Source of the DNA: Streptomyces sulfonofaciens | GTDB lineage: Bacteria > Actinomycetota > Actinomycetes > Streptomycetales > Streptomycetaceae | Direction of reading: 5' to 3' | Assembly (NCBI RefSeq): GCF_014656295.1 | Contig: NZ_BNCD01000004.1 | Location: 310,001-374,000 of the forward strand | DNA length: 64,000 nucleotides | The notes under the pieces: generated by a model | The model's database searches: none | The model's input: only the letters and a program-made list of their open reading frames with translations | Told to the model about the DNA's origin: nothing | Shown: positions 1 through 8,003 of the stretch, one piece after another | Position numbering within the stretch: the first letter of the stretch is position 1 | Layout of the letters: each line of letters begins with the position of its first letter | Translations under genes and position numbers: made by a program

Positions 1-196
1 CACACGGAGGCTCATCCTCCGGGAGGCCCGGCAATCGGTACGACGGCATGACGTGCCGGAGGGACCGCGCGCCTAGATTTGTCGTCGAGCGGCGGGTGCA
101 GCACTCGTCCCCCGAGGTCAGACACCCGCCGCTGTCGCAAGGAACCGGCGCCCGCAACAAGGGAGCCGGTACGAGGACTCGACCAGGAGAAGGACC

Positions 197-397
197 ATGG
201 CGGACACGGCACCGCGGACGGCCATCCGCACGCAGGGGCGCGGAACCGCGCTCGGCACCCGCCCGTCCGGCACCCGCCACCCCCTGGTGGCGACGGCCAT
301 GGTCGTGCCCCTGGCGGCCCTGCTCGTGGTCGCCTTCGGCGGCTGGGACGCAGTGGTCACACAGGCGTCGTCCGTGGGCGTGATGCTGGGGCGCTGA
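197..397 (+). CDS. small single-pass membrane protein, unknown function
   Basis: A 66-residue protein of unknown function. The first 32 residues are basic and Thr/Arg/Gly-rich. They are followed by a hydrophobic stretch (about residues 33-49, V-A-T-A-M-V-V-P-L-A-A-L-L-V-V-A-F) that should span the membrane once, and a short tail. The ATG is preceded by a good ribosome binding site (AGGAGAAGG, 3 nt away). A possible -10 hexamer, TAGATT, lies at 73-78. Two strong hairpins downstream (483-514 and 522-576) suggest it is a single-gene transcript. It is not recognised as a known family; the start and the membrane segment are clear, the role is not. Confidence 0.6.
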   Translation: MADTAPRTAIRTQGRGTALGTRPSGTRHPLVATAMVVPLAALLVVAFGGWDAVVTQASSVGVMLGR

Positions 398-841
398 TCG
401 GCGCCCCAGGCCCGGGAGAGCGGCCCGGGCGGGGACATCCAGCCCGAAACCCCGTGGGGACGGGGGTGCGGCGGACGGCACACTGCCCGCGTAGCTGGGG
501 AGCTGCGCGGGCAGCCTTGTGCACCGGGCGGGTGCGGCCCCCGAGGACATCGGCCGAAGCCGCACCCGCCCAGGTGCCGGGAGGGCCGGAGCCTTGGTGT
601 CCGGCCGGACGGCGTAGGCGGGGCCGCCGGACGGCGCGTGCGGGGCACCGCACCGGGGGCGGGGCCGCCGCCGGGTCGGAGCCGGGACCGGGGAACGCGG
701 CCCCGGAGCAGGGGCCCGGGCCTCCGCGCGCGGGGGAGGGGCGTTCCGGCCGCGGAGGCTGGAGCGCCGCACCGGTGATGCGTAGGCTCACCGCGCACAG
801 GACCGTCGTACGACCGACCACGAGCACCACGAGGGGGAACG
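398..841. other. intergenic gap with two hairpins
   Basis: No credible gene is seen here: open frames are Arg/Pro/Gly-rich shadows without a ribosome binding site. The gap holds two inverted repeats. One at 483-514 has 9-bp arms around a smaller inner repeat, and one at about 522-576 has a perfect 13-bp core (526-538 with 559-571). They look like factor-independent terminators without T-tracts, as is common in Streptomyces. Confidence 0.5.
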
Positions 842-1852
842 GTGGCCACAGACGTGCTGCCCGCGCTGACGGCACGGGTGCGCAGTGCCGCACATCCGGC
901 CGCGGCGCCGTGCGTATGCGCGGAGCCCGGCGCCGTCCTCGCCGACCGCGCCGACGGCACCGTCGTCCGCCATGGTGACGTGGTGGCCAAGGCCCACGCC
1001 CCCGGCACCGACGCCGCGCAGCTCGCCCTGCGGATGGCGGCGGCGGACCACCCGGCGCTGGACGGCGTACTGCTCGCCCCCCTGCACCCGGACGCCGCCG
1101 CCCTGCACGACCGCCTGGTCACCCTCTGGCCGCACGGCTCGCCGCTGGCACCGGACACCGACCCCGAGCGTGCCCCCTGGGAGGATGCCGCGGCCCTGCT
1201 GGCCCGCCTGCACCGGGTGGACACCTCCCGACTCCCCTTCCCGCTGCCGCTGATGCGCGGCCCGGTGAAGGCCGCCCGTGCCCTCGCCCGGCTGCGCGCC
1301 GCGGGCCCGCACCCGGGTGCCGCGCCGGTGCTGCGCGCCTGGGCCGTGCTTCCCGCCTGGGCGCGCGACGAGGCCCCGATGCCGTCCCCGTGGCGGCTGT
1401 GCCACGGGGATCTGCACCTCGGCCAGTTGGTGCGCAGCCCGGCGGGCACCGGCCCCTGGCGGCTCATCGACGTCGACGACCTGGGCCTGGGCGCGGCGGC
1501 CTGGGACCTGGCCAGACCCGCGGCGTGGTTCGCCGCGGGGGTGGTGGGCCCGGCCGAGTGGGCCAGGTTCCTGGCCGCCTACCGCGCGGCCGGCGGCCCG
1601 GCGGTGCCGGCCGGGGGAGACCCGTGGCCCGCGCTGGACGTGCCGGCCCGCGCGCTGAGCGTTCAGATCGCGGCCCTGGCCATCGCGAAGGCGTCGGCCG
1701 CGTGCCGCGGTCTCGACGAGGTGGAGGAGGCCATGATCGATGCCTGCGCCCGTATGGCGGAGGTGCCGGTCGTGGCGCAGGAGCCGGTCCGGCCGACCGG
1801 CGCGATGACACGGGCGGTCCCGAAGGAGGGGGAGACGGGCGCCGCCAAGTAG
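842..1852 (+). CDS. APH-family phosphotransferase
   Basis: A 336-residue protein of the aminoglycoside phosphotransferase / choline kinase fold. The catalytic loop H-G-D-L-H-L-G-Q lies at about residues 187-194 and the metal-binding I-D-V-D-D motif at about 210. In the family the first Asp is the catalytic base and the second motif binds Mg2+. The loop ends in Gln instead of the usual Asn, as in maltokinase-like members. The substrate is unknown; drug resistance should not be assumed for a core-located Streptomyces copy. The GTG start has a GAGGGGGAA ribosome site just upstream. A zinc-ribbon gene follows after 68 bp in the same direction and may be cotranscribed. Confidence 0.75.
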   Translation: MATDVLPALTARVRSAAHPAAAPCVCAEPGAVLADRADGTVVRHGDVVAKAHAPGTDAAQLALRMAAADHPALDGVLLAPLHPDAAALHDRLVTLWPHGSPLAPDTDPERAPWEDAAALLARLHRVDTSRLPFPLPLMRGPVKAARALARLRAAGPHPGAAPVLRAWAVLPAWARDEAPMPSPWRLCHGDLHLGQLVRSPAGTGPWRLIDVDDLGLGAAAWDLARPAAWFAAGVVGPAEWARFLAAYRAAGGPAVPAGGDPWPALDVPARALSVQIAALAIAKASAACRGLDEVEEAMIDACARMAEVPVVAQEPVRPTGAMTRAVPKEGETGAAK

Positions 1853-1920
1853 GGTGCAACCGACCGAAAGCCGGGCGGTGTTCCGGCGAAACAGAGCCCA
1901 CAGCGAGGAGTTGAGCCGGG

Positions 1921-2190
1921 ATGCAGTGTCCCAAGTGCCACGCCCCGATGAACACGTACAACCGCAACGGCGTCCAGATCGAGCAGTGCAGCGGATGCCG
2001 CGGGATCTTCCTCGACTACGGCGAGCTGGAGGCCCTGACCCGCGTGGAGGCCCAGTGGGCCCAGCCGGCCCCGCCGCCGCAGGCGTACCCGGCGGCTCCC
2101 GCCCCGGCCTGGGGCCACCACGGCGGCGGCCACGGCCACTACGGCCACCAGCGCCACCGGGGTCTTGGCCACCTGCTGTTCTCGTCCTGA
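1921..2190 (+). CDS. TFIIB-type zinc-ribbon protein with His-rich tail
   Basis: An 89-residue protein. The N-terminal half has two Cys pairs (C3-x2-C6 and C23-x2-C26) with the surrounding pattern of the small bacterial zf-TFIIB family: M-Q-C-P-K-C-H at the start and Q-C-S-G-C-R-G-I-F-L-D later. Residues 47-63 are a Pro/Ala linker. The last 25 residues carry about eight His among Gly and Tyr, which could bind a second metal ion. GAGGAG lies 11 nt before the ATG. Its partner is unknown. It sits directly behind the phosphotransferase gene, so a shared role is possible but not shown. Confidence 0.75.
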   Translation: MQCPKCHAPMNTYNRNGVQIEQCSGCRGIFLDYGELEALTRVEAQWAQPAPPPQAYPAAPAPAWGHHGGGHGHYGHQRHRGLGHLLFSS

Positions 2191-2322
2191 CCCGAGACCC
2201 CCGGCCACGGCTCCCGGCCACCGGCCGGGGGCCTCGCCGGCCGGCAGGGCGGAGCGGGCGGGACGCCGGCGGACGGGAGGAACGGCGGGACCGGTGCGCA
2301 GGGGAAGACGGCGGGAGGGACG

Positions 2323-2375
2323 GAAAAGCCCGAAGGCGACACGGGCCGCCACTGCGTGGGCTTGTGTCGCCTTCG
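2323..2375 (-). terminator. terminator of the tRNA operon
   Basis: A perfect 12-bp inverted repeat (2331-2342 with 2364-2375, arm CGAAGGCGACAC) lies just past the last tRNA-Val on the minus strand. It is followed on that strand by GGGCTTTTCC (T-tract at 2324-2327). It also lies about 140 bp beyond the zinc-ribbon gene and could act on both strands. Confidence 0.7.
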
Positions 2376-2381
2376 TGTGCG

Positions 2382-2453
2382 TGGACGATACTGGGATTGA
2401 ACCAGTGACCTCTTCCGTGTCAGGGAAGCGCTCTCCCGCTGAGCTAATCGTCC
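2382..2453 (-). tRNA. tRNA-Val (GAC), copy 3 of the operon
   Basis: A 72-nt cloverleaf on the minus strand: acceptor GGACGAT/ATCGTCC, D arm, anticodon stem CTTCC/GGAAG with loop CTGACAC (anticodon GAC), and T arm with GGTTCAATCC. It has discriminator A and no encoded CCA. It is identical to the copy at 2601-2672. Confidence 0.93.
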
Positions 2454-2499
2454 AGGAACGACCACGGCGCGACCTGACGGCCGCGCCGAGCCCGCTGTG

Positions 2500-2571
2500 T
2501 GCGCGATACTGGGATTGAACCAGTGACCTCTTCCGTGTCAGGGAAGCGCTCTCCCGCTGAGCTAATCGCGC
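2500..2571 (-). tRNA. tRNA-Val (GAC), acceptor-stem variant
   Basis: A 72-nt cloverleaf with the same body and GAC anticodon as its neighbours, but with acceptor GCGCGAT/ATCGCGC. Pairs 2-71 and 3-70 are changed on both sides, so the stem is kept. No CCA is encoded. Confidence 0.93.
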
Positions 2572-2600
2572 GGGACACCATCCAGGAGCGATGGTGTCAG

Positions 2601-2672
2601 TGGACGATACTGGGATTGAACCAGTGACCTCTTCCGTGTCAGGGAAGCGCTCTCCCGCTGAGCTAATCGTCC
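2601..2672 (-). tRNA. tRNA-Val (GAC), copy 1 of the operon
   Basis: A 72-nt cloverleaf with anticodon GAC and acceptor GGACGAT/ATCGTCC. It is directly adjacent (4 nt) to the tRNA-Cys gene and is identical to the copy at 2382-2453. Confidence 0.93.
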
Positions 2673-2673
2673 A

Positions 2674-2747
2674 TGGAGGTGGAGACGGGATTTGAACCCG
2701 TGTAGACGGCTTTGCAGGCCGTTGCCTCGCCTCTCGGCCACTCCACC
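2674..2747 (-). tRNA. tRNA-Cys (GCA)
   Basis: Acceptor GGTGGAG/CTCCACC, anticodon loop CTGCAAA (anticodon GCA), T loop GTTCAAATC. Unlike the Val and Gly genes around it, the 3' CCA is encoded (2674-2676 on the plus strand reads TGG). Confidence 0.93.
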
Positions 2748-2784
2748 ATGGGTGTCGCGATCACAAGGATCTCTTCACCCTTCG

Positions 2785-2857
2785 AGCGGACGACGAGGTT
2801 CGAACTCGCGACCTCAACCTTGGCAAGGTTGCGCTCTACCAACTGAGCTACGTCCGC
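2785..2857 (-). tRNA. tRNA-Gly (GCC), first gene of the tRNA operon
   Basis: A 73-nt cloverleaf: acceptor GCGGACG/CGTCCGC, anticodon stem CAACC/GGTTG with loop TTGCCAA (anticodon GCC). CCA is not encoded. It is the promoter-proximal gene of the Gly-Cys-Val-Val-Val operon. Confidence 0.93.
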
Positions 2858-2898
2858 CTGTCCCTGCGGTCCGCTTCCGCGTCCCGGTGACGTGGTGA

Positions 2899-2926
2899 AC
2901 TCTAGCGGATTCCCGGGCCAGTACAA
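2899..2926 (-). promoter_or_regulatory. promoter of the tRNA operon
   Basis: On the minus strand TTGTAC (2921-2926) and TAGAGT (2899-2904) are 16 bp apart, about 40 bp before tRNA-Gly. This fits the vegetative HrdB-type consensus. Confidence 0.6.
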
Positions 2927-2999
2927 AAACGCGTTTACGCAGCGTGCTGCGCTGTGACCGCCCCGGGCCGCGATCGGGGCGGCTGGGGGCCACCCGTTC

Positions 3000-3005
3000 T
3001 AGACT
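3000..3005 (+). promoter_or_regulatory. -10 element deciding a leaderless start
   Basis: TAGACT lies 1 bp before ATG 3007 but 7 bp before GTG 3013. Seven is the spacing expected between a -10 box and a transcription start, so the transcript probably begins at GTG 3013 without a leader. Confidence 0.5.
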
Positions 3006-3012
3006 CATGTCC

Positions 3013-4098
3013 GTGCACGCTCCCGCGGAAGGCCCCGCCCCCATGGCGCGCTTCGGCGGCCTGGTCGCCGGCGGTCTGCGCGAGGTGACGCGCGACCCGG
3101 CAGCCCTGGATTCCAGGGGTTTCTGGGTGGTGTCGGCGGACTTCGAGGGCTCGGTGGTGTGCGCCCGCTTCGCCGATGTGCGCAGCGCGCCGGTACCCCC
3201 GCCCCGGCCCGGCGGCTGGCACGGTCCCGCCCCGGCCGACTGGACGTCCTCGCTCGACCGCGAGGCGTACACCGCAGGAGTGCGCCGCATCCGGGAGCAC
3301 ATCGCCGCCGGCGACGTCTACCAGGCCAACCTCTGCCGGGTGCTGTCCGCACCGCTGCCGCCCGGCGCGGACGTGGACGCCCTCACCGCCCTGCTGGCCC
3401 GGGGCAACCCCGCCCCGTACGCGGGCACCGTCCGACTGCCGGGGCACGGCGTGGAGATCGCCACCGCCTCGCCCGAGCTCTTCCTGCGCAGGAGGGGCCG
3501 GTCCGTCGAGTCGGGGCCGATCAAGGGCACCGGCCGCACCGAGGCCGACCTGACGGCCAAGGAGCACGCCGAGAACGTGATGATCGTGGACCTGGTCCGC
3601 AACGACCTGGGCAGGGTCTGCGAGACCGGCTCGGTGACCGTCCCCGACCTGTGCGCGGTCGAGAAGCACCCGGGGCTCGTACACCTCGTCTCGACCGTAC
3701 GCGGTGAGCTGCGGGCGGACGCGGGCTGGCCGGAGCTGCTCGCGGCGGCCTTCCCGCCCGGTTCCGTCACGGGCGCTCCCAAGTCCAGCGCACTGCGGAT
3801 CATCGGTGCCCTGGAGACCGCGCCGCGCGGCCCCTACTGCGGCGCGATCGGCTGGGTGGACGCCGACCGCGGCACCGGTGAGCTGGCCGTCGGCATCCGG
3901 ACCTTCTGGGCGGACCGGGGCGCGGCGCGGCTCCGCTTCGGTACGGGCGCGGGGATCATCTGGGAGTCCGACGCCGAGCGGGAGTGGCAGGAGACCGAGC
4001 TGAAGGCGGCCCGGCTGCTTGCGGTGGCGTCAGGGCGGCACGGAGCGGGACAGTGGGAAGCAGCACAAGCAGCACAAGCAACACCCGGCACACCCTGA
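3013..4098 (+). CDS. pabB: chorismate-binding enzyme, aminodeoxychorismate synthase component I-like
   Basis: About 361 residues of the chorismate-binding (anthranilate synthase I / PabB / isochorismate synthase) fold. Seen in sequence: G-D-V-Y-Q-A-N-L near residue 100, S-P-E-L-F, G-P-I-K-G-T, and near residue 250 the loop F-P-P-G-S-V-T-G-A-P-K that closes over chorismate. In PabB enzymes this converts chorismate with ammonia to 4-amino-4-deoxychorismate for folate. The protein lacks roughly 100-150 N-terminal residues of full-length PabB/TrpE, as many actinobacterial PabB-like proteins do. The next gene encodes a PabC-like lyase, which supports the pABA role. No pabA is present here. ATG 3007 is the alternative start but has no ribosome site. 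Confidence 0.8.
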   Translation: MHAPAEGPAPMARFGGLVAGGLREVTRDPAALDSRGFWVVSADFEGSVVCARFADVRSAPVPPPRPGGWHGPAPADWTSSLDREAYTAGVRRIREHIAAGDVYQANLCRVLSAPLPPGADVDALTALLARGNPAPYAGTVRLPGHGVEIATASPELFLRRRGRSVESGPIKGTGRTEADLTAKEHAENVMIVDLVRNDLGRVCETGSVTVPDLCAVEKHPGLVHLVSTVRGELRADAGWPELLAAAFPPGSVTGAPKSSALRIIGALETAPRGPYCGAIGWVDADRGTGELAVGIRTFWADRGAARLRFGTGAGIIWESDAEREWQETELKAARLLAVASGRHGAGQWEAAQAAQATPGTP

Positions 4099-4151
4099 TG
4101 CATCCGCCACACCCGGCACAGGGAACGGCCACGAGTGAAGGGAACCCGCAC

Positions 4152-4973
4152 GTGAAGATCTGGCTCGACGGCGCGCTCCGGGACGTCGCGTCCGCCCGCG
4201 TCTCCGTGTTCGATCACGGGCTGACCGTCGGTGACGGCATCTTCGAGACCCTGAAGTCCGCGCAGGGACGGCCGTTCGCCCTGAGCCGGCACCTGGACCG
4301 GCTGGCCCGCTCCGCGCGCGGACTCGGACTGCCCGAACCCGACCGCGACGAGGTGCGGCGTGCCTGCGCCGCCGTGCTGGAGGCCAACCCGGTGCCCCTG
4401 GGCAGGCTCCGCATCACCTACACCGGCGGGTACTCACCGCTCAGCTCGGACCGCGGGGACCGGGGCCCCACCCTGGTCGTCGCCGTCTCGCAGGCCACCC
4501 GCCGTCCCGACTCCACCGCGACGATCACGGTCCCCTGGACGCGCAACGAACGCGGTGCCCTGGCCGGCCTGAAGACGACCTCCTACGCGGAGAACGTGGT
4601 CGCCCTCGCCCGGGCCCAGGAGCAGGGAGCGTCCGAGGCGCTGTTCGCGAACACCGTCGGGCGGCTCTGCGAGGGCACCGGCACCAACGTGTTCGTGGTC
4701 CTCGACGGCGAGATCCACACGCCGCCGCTCGCCTCCGGATGCCTGGCGGGCATCACGAGGGCGCTGGTCGTCGAGTGGGCGGGCGCACGGGAGACGGACC
4801 TGCCGTTCGACGTGCTGCGGGAGGCCGACGAGGTCTTCGTGACGTCGTCCATGCGCGACCTCCAGGCCGTGCACCGCGTCGACGACCGGGAACTGACCGG
4901 TGCGCCGGGCCCCGTCACCGCGAAGGCGATGCGCCTCTTCGACGAGCGCGCGGCGGGCGATCTCGATCCGTGA
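4152..4973 (+). CDS. pabC: class IV PLP enzyme, aminodeoxychorismate lyase-like
   Basis: A 273-residue protein of the class IV (D-amino acid / branched-chain) aminotransferase fold. The start K-I-W-L-D-G and the early motif V-F-D-H-G-L-T-V-G-D-G-I-F-E-T are diagnostic. The PLP lysine should be in T-T-S-Y-A-E-N near residue 145, written L-K-T-T-S-Y. G-T-G-T-N-V-F and G-I-T-R mark the phosphate pocket. In the family this removes pyruvate from aminodeoxychorismate to give pABA; branched-chain or D-amino acid transamination cannot be excluded from sequence. The gene lies 53 bp after the PabB-like gene. GTG 4152 is chosen because the conserved N-terminus begins there and AAGGGAA precedes it. Confidence 0.8.
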   Translation: MKIWLDGALRDVASARVSVFDHGLTVGDGIFETLKSAQGRPFALSRHLDRLARSARGLGLPEPDRDEVRRACAAVLEANPVPLGRLRITYTGGYSPLSSDRGDRGPTLVVAVSQATRRPDSTATITVPWTRNERGALAGLKTTSYAENVVALARAQEQGASEALFANTVGRLCEGTGTNVFVVLDGEIHTPPLASGCLAGITRALVVEWAGARETDLPFDVLREADEVFVTSSMRDLQAVHRVDDRELTGAPGPVTAKAMRLFDERAAGDLDP

Positions 4974-5099
4974 GGGGCCGGTGACCTCGGCCCGGGCGGT
5001 GCCGGCGGCCTCTGCCCGTGCCGGGCGGGGGCCCGGCGGGTCGGGTGCGCCGTCCGCGGGCCCGCCGCAAACCGGGTGACGCGCGGGCCGGCCACGGGG

Positions 5100-5112
5100 T
5101 AGAAAATCCGGG
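5100..5112 (+). promoter_or_regulatory. -10 element for a leaderless gene
   Basis: TAGAAA (5100-5105) lies 7 nt before ATG 5113. There is no convincing ribosome site between them, so the GNAT gene probably has a leaderless mRNA. Confidence 0.5.
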
Positions 5113-5937
5113 ATGACCACCACCCTGCGGCCGACCGAGCCGCTCCAGCACTCCGCCGGCGGAGGACGCTCCCGCCACTACCAGGTGTGCGTGAACAGCC
5201 GCGGCGTGGGCACGCTGCACCTCGCCACCCACCCCGACTTCGGCCCGAAGGCGGCCGTCATACGCGAGCTGCACATAGCGGAGCCCGACCGTGGGCGCGG
5301 CCGTGGCGCGGTGGCCGTGCTCGCCGCGGAGGAGGTGGCGCGCGGCTGGGGCTGCACCGGGATCCAGGCGGTCGTCCCGGCCGGTGCCGGGCGGGCCCTG
5401 GGCCTCGCCACCGCGCTCGGGTACACCGAGCGGGGCCGCGGCATGGACAAGCCGCTGGACGGCGAGCGGCCGGTGCTGCCGCAGGGCAGCGGGACCAGAC
5501 CGATGACCCGGGACGAGTACGGGCCCTGGTACGAGCAGCGGAAGCTGGACTGCGCGCGAAGCTGGATGGCGCGCGGTGTCGGGGAGGCCGAGGCGTGGGC
5601 CAAGTCGGAGGCGGACCACACCCGCTTTCTGCCGCGCGGCCTGGACACCGAGGACACGCTGCTGGCGGTCCTGGAGCAGACGGGGGAGCCGGTCGGCTCG
5701 CTCTGGCTGAAGCTGGCGGACACGCCCGCGTTCGTGCTGGGCGTGGAGGTGGACGAGGAGCGCCGCGGCCGCGGGCACGGCAGGACCCTGATGCTCGCCG
5801 CCGAGGGCGCCGCGCTGGACGCGGGCCTGGACCGCATCGGACTGCACGTGGCCGCGGACAACACCACGGCCGTGCGCCTGTACGAGTCGCTCGGCTACCG
5901 GCCCACGGTGCACGACATGTACAAACAGCTCCTCTAG
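5113..5937 (+). CDS. tandem GNAT-family N-acetyltransferase
   Basis: A 274-residue protein with two GNAT domains. The N-terminal half (about 20-115) has a degenerate acetyl-CoA loop (D-R-G-R-G-R-G). The C-terminal half (about 130-274) has a full motif A, V-E-V-D-E-E-R-R-G-R-G-H-G-R, then A-D-N-T-T-A-V-R-L-Y-E-S-L-G-Y, the typical last helix and strand. Such fused pairs usually have one active and one structural domain; here the second looks active. The substrate is unknown. It stands alone, 139 bp after the lyase gene and with its own -10 element. Confidence 0.8.
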   Translation: MTTTLRPTEPLQHSAGGGRSRHYQVCVNSRGVGTLHLATHPDFGPKAAVIRELHIAEPDRGRGRGAVAVLAAEEVARGWGCTGIQAVVPAGAGRALGLATALGYTERGRGMDKPLDGERPVLPQGSGTRPMTRDEYGPWYEQRKLDCARSWMARGVGEAEAWAKSEADHTRFLPRGLDTEDTLLAVLEQTGEPVGSLWLKLADTPAFVLGVEVDEERRGRGHGRTLMLAAEGAALDAGLDRIGLHVAADNTTAVRLYESLGYRPTVHDMYKQLL

Positions 5938-6136
5938 CAACCCGGCGGGCGGCCCCTGCGGGGGTAGTGCCGCGCCCAGGGGCCGGGCCGGGGTGGGGCG
6001 GGTTGGGACCGGGGCCGTGCCGGGCGACGTCCGGGCGGGGGCGCCGGCGCGGGCGCAGCCCAGGGGTTGCCGGGCGCGCAGCCCATGGGTTGCCGGGCGG
6101 CGTGCGGAGCACACCGCCTGCGCCGGGGCCCGCGTT

Positions 6137-6658
6137 CTACGCGTCCCCGAGCAGCCCGTCCACGATCTCCTCGATGCGGGCCCGCAGGCCCTCCTGGCTC
6201 CTGCCGCCGTCCAGGCGCCGTCCGGCGATCACATAGGTGGGCGTGCCGGTCACCCCGATCGCCTTGCCCTCCGCCTGGTCGGCGTCGACGGCGAGGATGT
6301 GCCGGCCGTCCACCAGGGCGGTGTCGAACTCCTCCGCGTCCAGGCCGAGTTCGCGCGCCACCTCGACGAGGAGCGGCTCCCCCTCGCGGCCGAGTTCCGC
6401 GACCCTGCCGAGCACCGCCTCCGCGTACGGCCAGCCGCGGCCCTGGACGAGGGCCTCCTCGGCGGCCTGGGCCGCGGCGAAGGCGTGCCGGTGCTTGTCC
6501 AGGGGGAAGTGCCGCAGCCGCAGTTCCAGGCGGTCGCCGTAGCGGTCGCGCAGCGCCCGCAGGTCGTCGAGCGCGGTGCGGCAGTCGGGGCACTGGAGCT
6601 CGCACCAGACGTCCAGGACGGGCCGTCCGGCGGGCTGTGCGGTCGAGGAGTCGTTCAT
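6137..6658 (-). CDS. DsbA-family thioredoxin-fold protein (FrnE-like)
   Basis: A 173-residue thioredoxin-fold protein without a signal peptide, so probably cytoplasmic. The active site C-P-D-C lies at about residues 23-26 in D-V-W-C-E-L-Q-C-P-D-C. The cis-Pro motif is V-T-G-T-P-T-Y-V-I at about 135. The inserted helical region between them is that of DsbA/FrnE proteins. It probably exchanges or isomerises disulfides; the substrate is unknown. ATG 6658 is chosen because the domain begins 12 residues later and an AAGACT hexamer lies 6 nt upstream on the minus strand (possible leaderless start). A longer upstream open frame is Pro/Arg-rich and not credible. Confidence 0.8.
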   Translation of the reverse strand: MNDSSTAQPAGRPVLDVWCELQCPDCRTALDDLRALRDRYGDRLELRLRHFPLDKHRHAFAAAQAAEEALVQGRGWPYAEAVLGRVAELGREGEPLLVEVARELGLDAEEFDTALVDGRHILAVDADQAEGKAIGVTGTPTYVIAGRRLDGGRSQEGLRARIEEIVDGLLGDA

Positions 6659-7076
6659 GGGCCCAGTCTTCCAGCTCGGGCCGGTCCGCCGGGCCGGGCC
6701 TGAGTTCGGGCGGTCAGCCGGCCCGGGCCGGTGCCCCGTGCGGTCGGCCGGCGGTCCGTCGCGCCTGCCGGGTCGCGTCGCAACGTCATCCCGCCCGCCG
6801 GTCCGCCTCGCGGCGTCGGCCCGTCCGTCCCTCGGTTCGGCCGGTCCGCCGGTTCGGCGCGTCTTCCGGTCCCGGGCGTCTTCCGGTCCCGTATCGCCGC
6901 CCGGCCGTGGGCCGGGCGGGCGCCCTTCCCGCTCCGGTGGCCCCGGCGGCGGCACCTGAGGAGGATCCCGTCCCGGAGATCTCCCTGATGGTGCGCCGGG
7001 GACGGTGGCCCGGGGATGCGGGCAGAGGCAGGATGGAGGGAGGCAGCCACCCGCCACCGTGTCACTGGAGGACAGC

Positions 7077-7541
7077 ATGCTCGCCGAGACCGTCTGTTCC
7101 GCCGTGTCCGCGGCGGGCCTGGGCATCGCCGTGGTCAGCGCCTACCGCAGGCGCTTCCTCGCGGCCGCCCGTATCGCGGCCTACGCACTCGTGCCCGTCG
7201 CCCTGGTCATGACCGGAGTCGTCGAGTGGCTGGCCGGCACGGCGTTCAGCCCCACCGCCTGGGCCGGGTTCGGCGTCCTCGGCCTCTCGTGGCTGCTGTT
7301 CGCGACCACCCGCGCCGTGGAGCGGCGCAGAGGCGGTACCCGCAAGGAGCGCAGGGCGACGAAGGCGGCCCAGCGGGACTCCGTCGCCCCGGGGGCGTCC
7401 GCGCCCGCGCTCGGCCCGACACAGGATCGGGAAGGGCAGGGCCGGGCCCAGTCCGACCGGAGCAGGCGGTCCGGCGGCCGCGGCGCCGCTGACGACGACT
7501 TCGGCGACATCGAGGCCATCCTGAAGAAGCACGGCATCTGA
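7077..7541 (+). CDS. small membrane protein with basic, disordered tail
   Basis: A 154-residue protein of unknown function. Residues 1-80 hold two to three hydrophobic segments (around 4-20, 33-50 and 56-76). The remaining half is Arg/Gly/Ser-rich and probably disordered. The last residues are a more ordered acidic-amphipathic tail, D-D-D-F-G-D-I-E-A-I-L-K-K-H-G-I, which looks like a conserved binding helix. GGAG lies 8 nt before the ATG. The 462 bp that follow contain a 24-bp tandem repeat. No family is recognised. Confidence 0.65.
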   Translation: MLAETVCSAVSAAGLGIAVVSAYRRRFLAAARIAAYALVPVALVMTGVVEWLAGTAFSPTAWAGFGVLGLSWLLFATTRAVERRRGGTRKERRATKAAQRDSVAPGASAPALGPTQDREGQGRAQSDRSRRSGGRGAADDDFGDIEAILKKHGI

Positions 7542-7561
7542 CCGCCCCCGGACACGGCACA

Positions 7562-7735
7562 CGACTGCCCCGGGCGTACGGCGCCCGACTGCCCCGGGCG
7601 TGCGGCGCCCGACCGTTCTCGGGCGTGCGGCGGCCTACCGTCCCTGGGCGCGGCGCCCGACCGTTCTCGGGCGTGCGGCGGCCTACCGTCCCTGGGCGCG
7701 GCGCCCTACCGTTCCCGGGCGCGACGCCCTGCCGT
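7562..7735. repeat. 24-bp tandem repeat, about 7 imperfect copies
   Basis: Units of 24 bp built on (C/T)(G/C)GGGCG-GCGGC-CC follow one another from about 7562 to 7735; two alternating versions (units 3/5 and 4/6) are identical pairs. Because 24 is divisible by three, every frame reads as an 8- or 16-residue peptide repeat, but no frame has a start with a ribosome site. I treat it as non-coding repeat DNA. Confidence 0.7.
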
Positions 7736-8003
7736 CCCCTGCCGCACCGCCCCCGATCAGGATCACCACCCTGTCCCCGCGGCATCCCTTCCCACGGCTT
7801 CCTGCCGCGGTGCCCCGCGATGCCCCGACGAATCCGCAATCGGGGCGGTTGTCGGGCGGTTGTCAGTATCGCTCCGCCCGCGGTCATCACCCGCCACACT
7901 CCGTCACCTTGGTAGTCATTCATCACGGAATCCGGCGAACTACCGTGCATTTCGGGCGTGTTGATCGCCAAGGGGACAGCGCCTGCGACATGATCACCGC
8001 GAG
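7736..8003. other. intergenic region before the TTA-containing small gene
   Basis: No gene is seen. G+C is visibly lower than in the surroundings from about 7880. It holds a GGTAGT...ACTACC inverted repeat (arms near 7911 and 7939) and a possible -10, TACCGT, near 7941, which could drive the small gene at 8004. Confidence 0.35.

Noticed and set aside
842..1852. Aminoglycoside resistance gene
   Set aside because: Only the general APH fold is visible; the gene sits in the chromosome core and its loop is maltokinase-like, so no resistance role is claimed.
2380..2860. The triple tRNA-Val repeat as a CRISPR-like array
   Set aside because: The repeats are complete tRNA cloverleafs with covarying stems, not short palindromic repeats with unique spacers.
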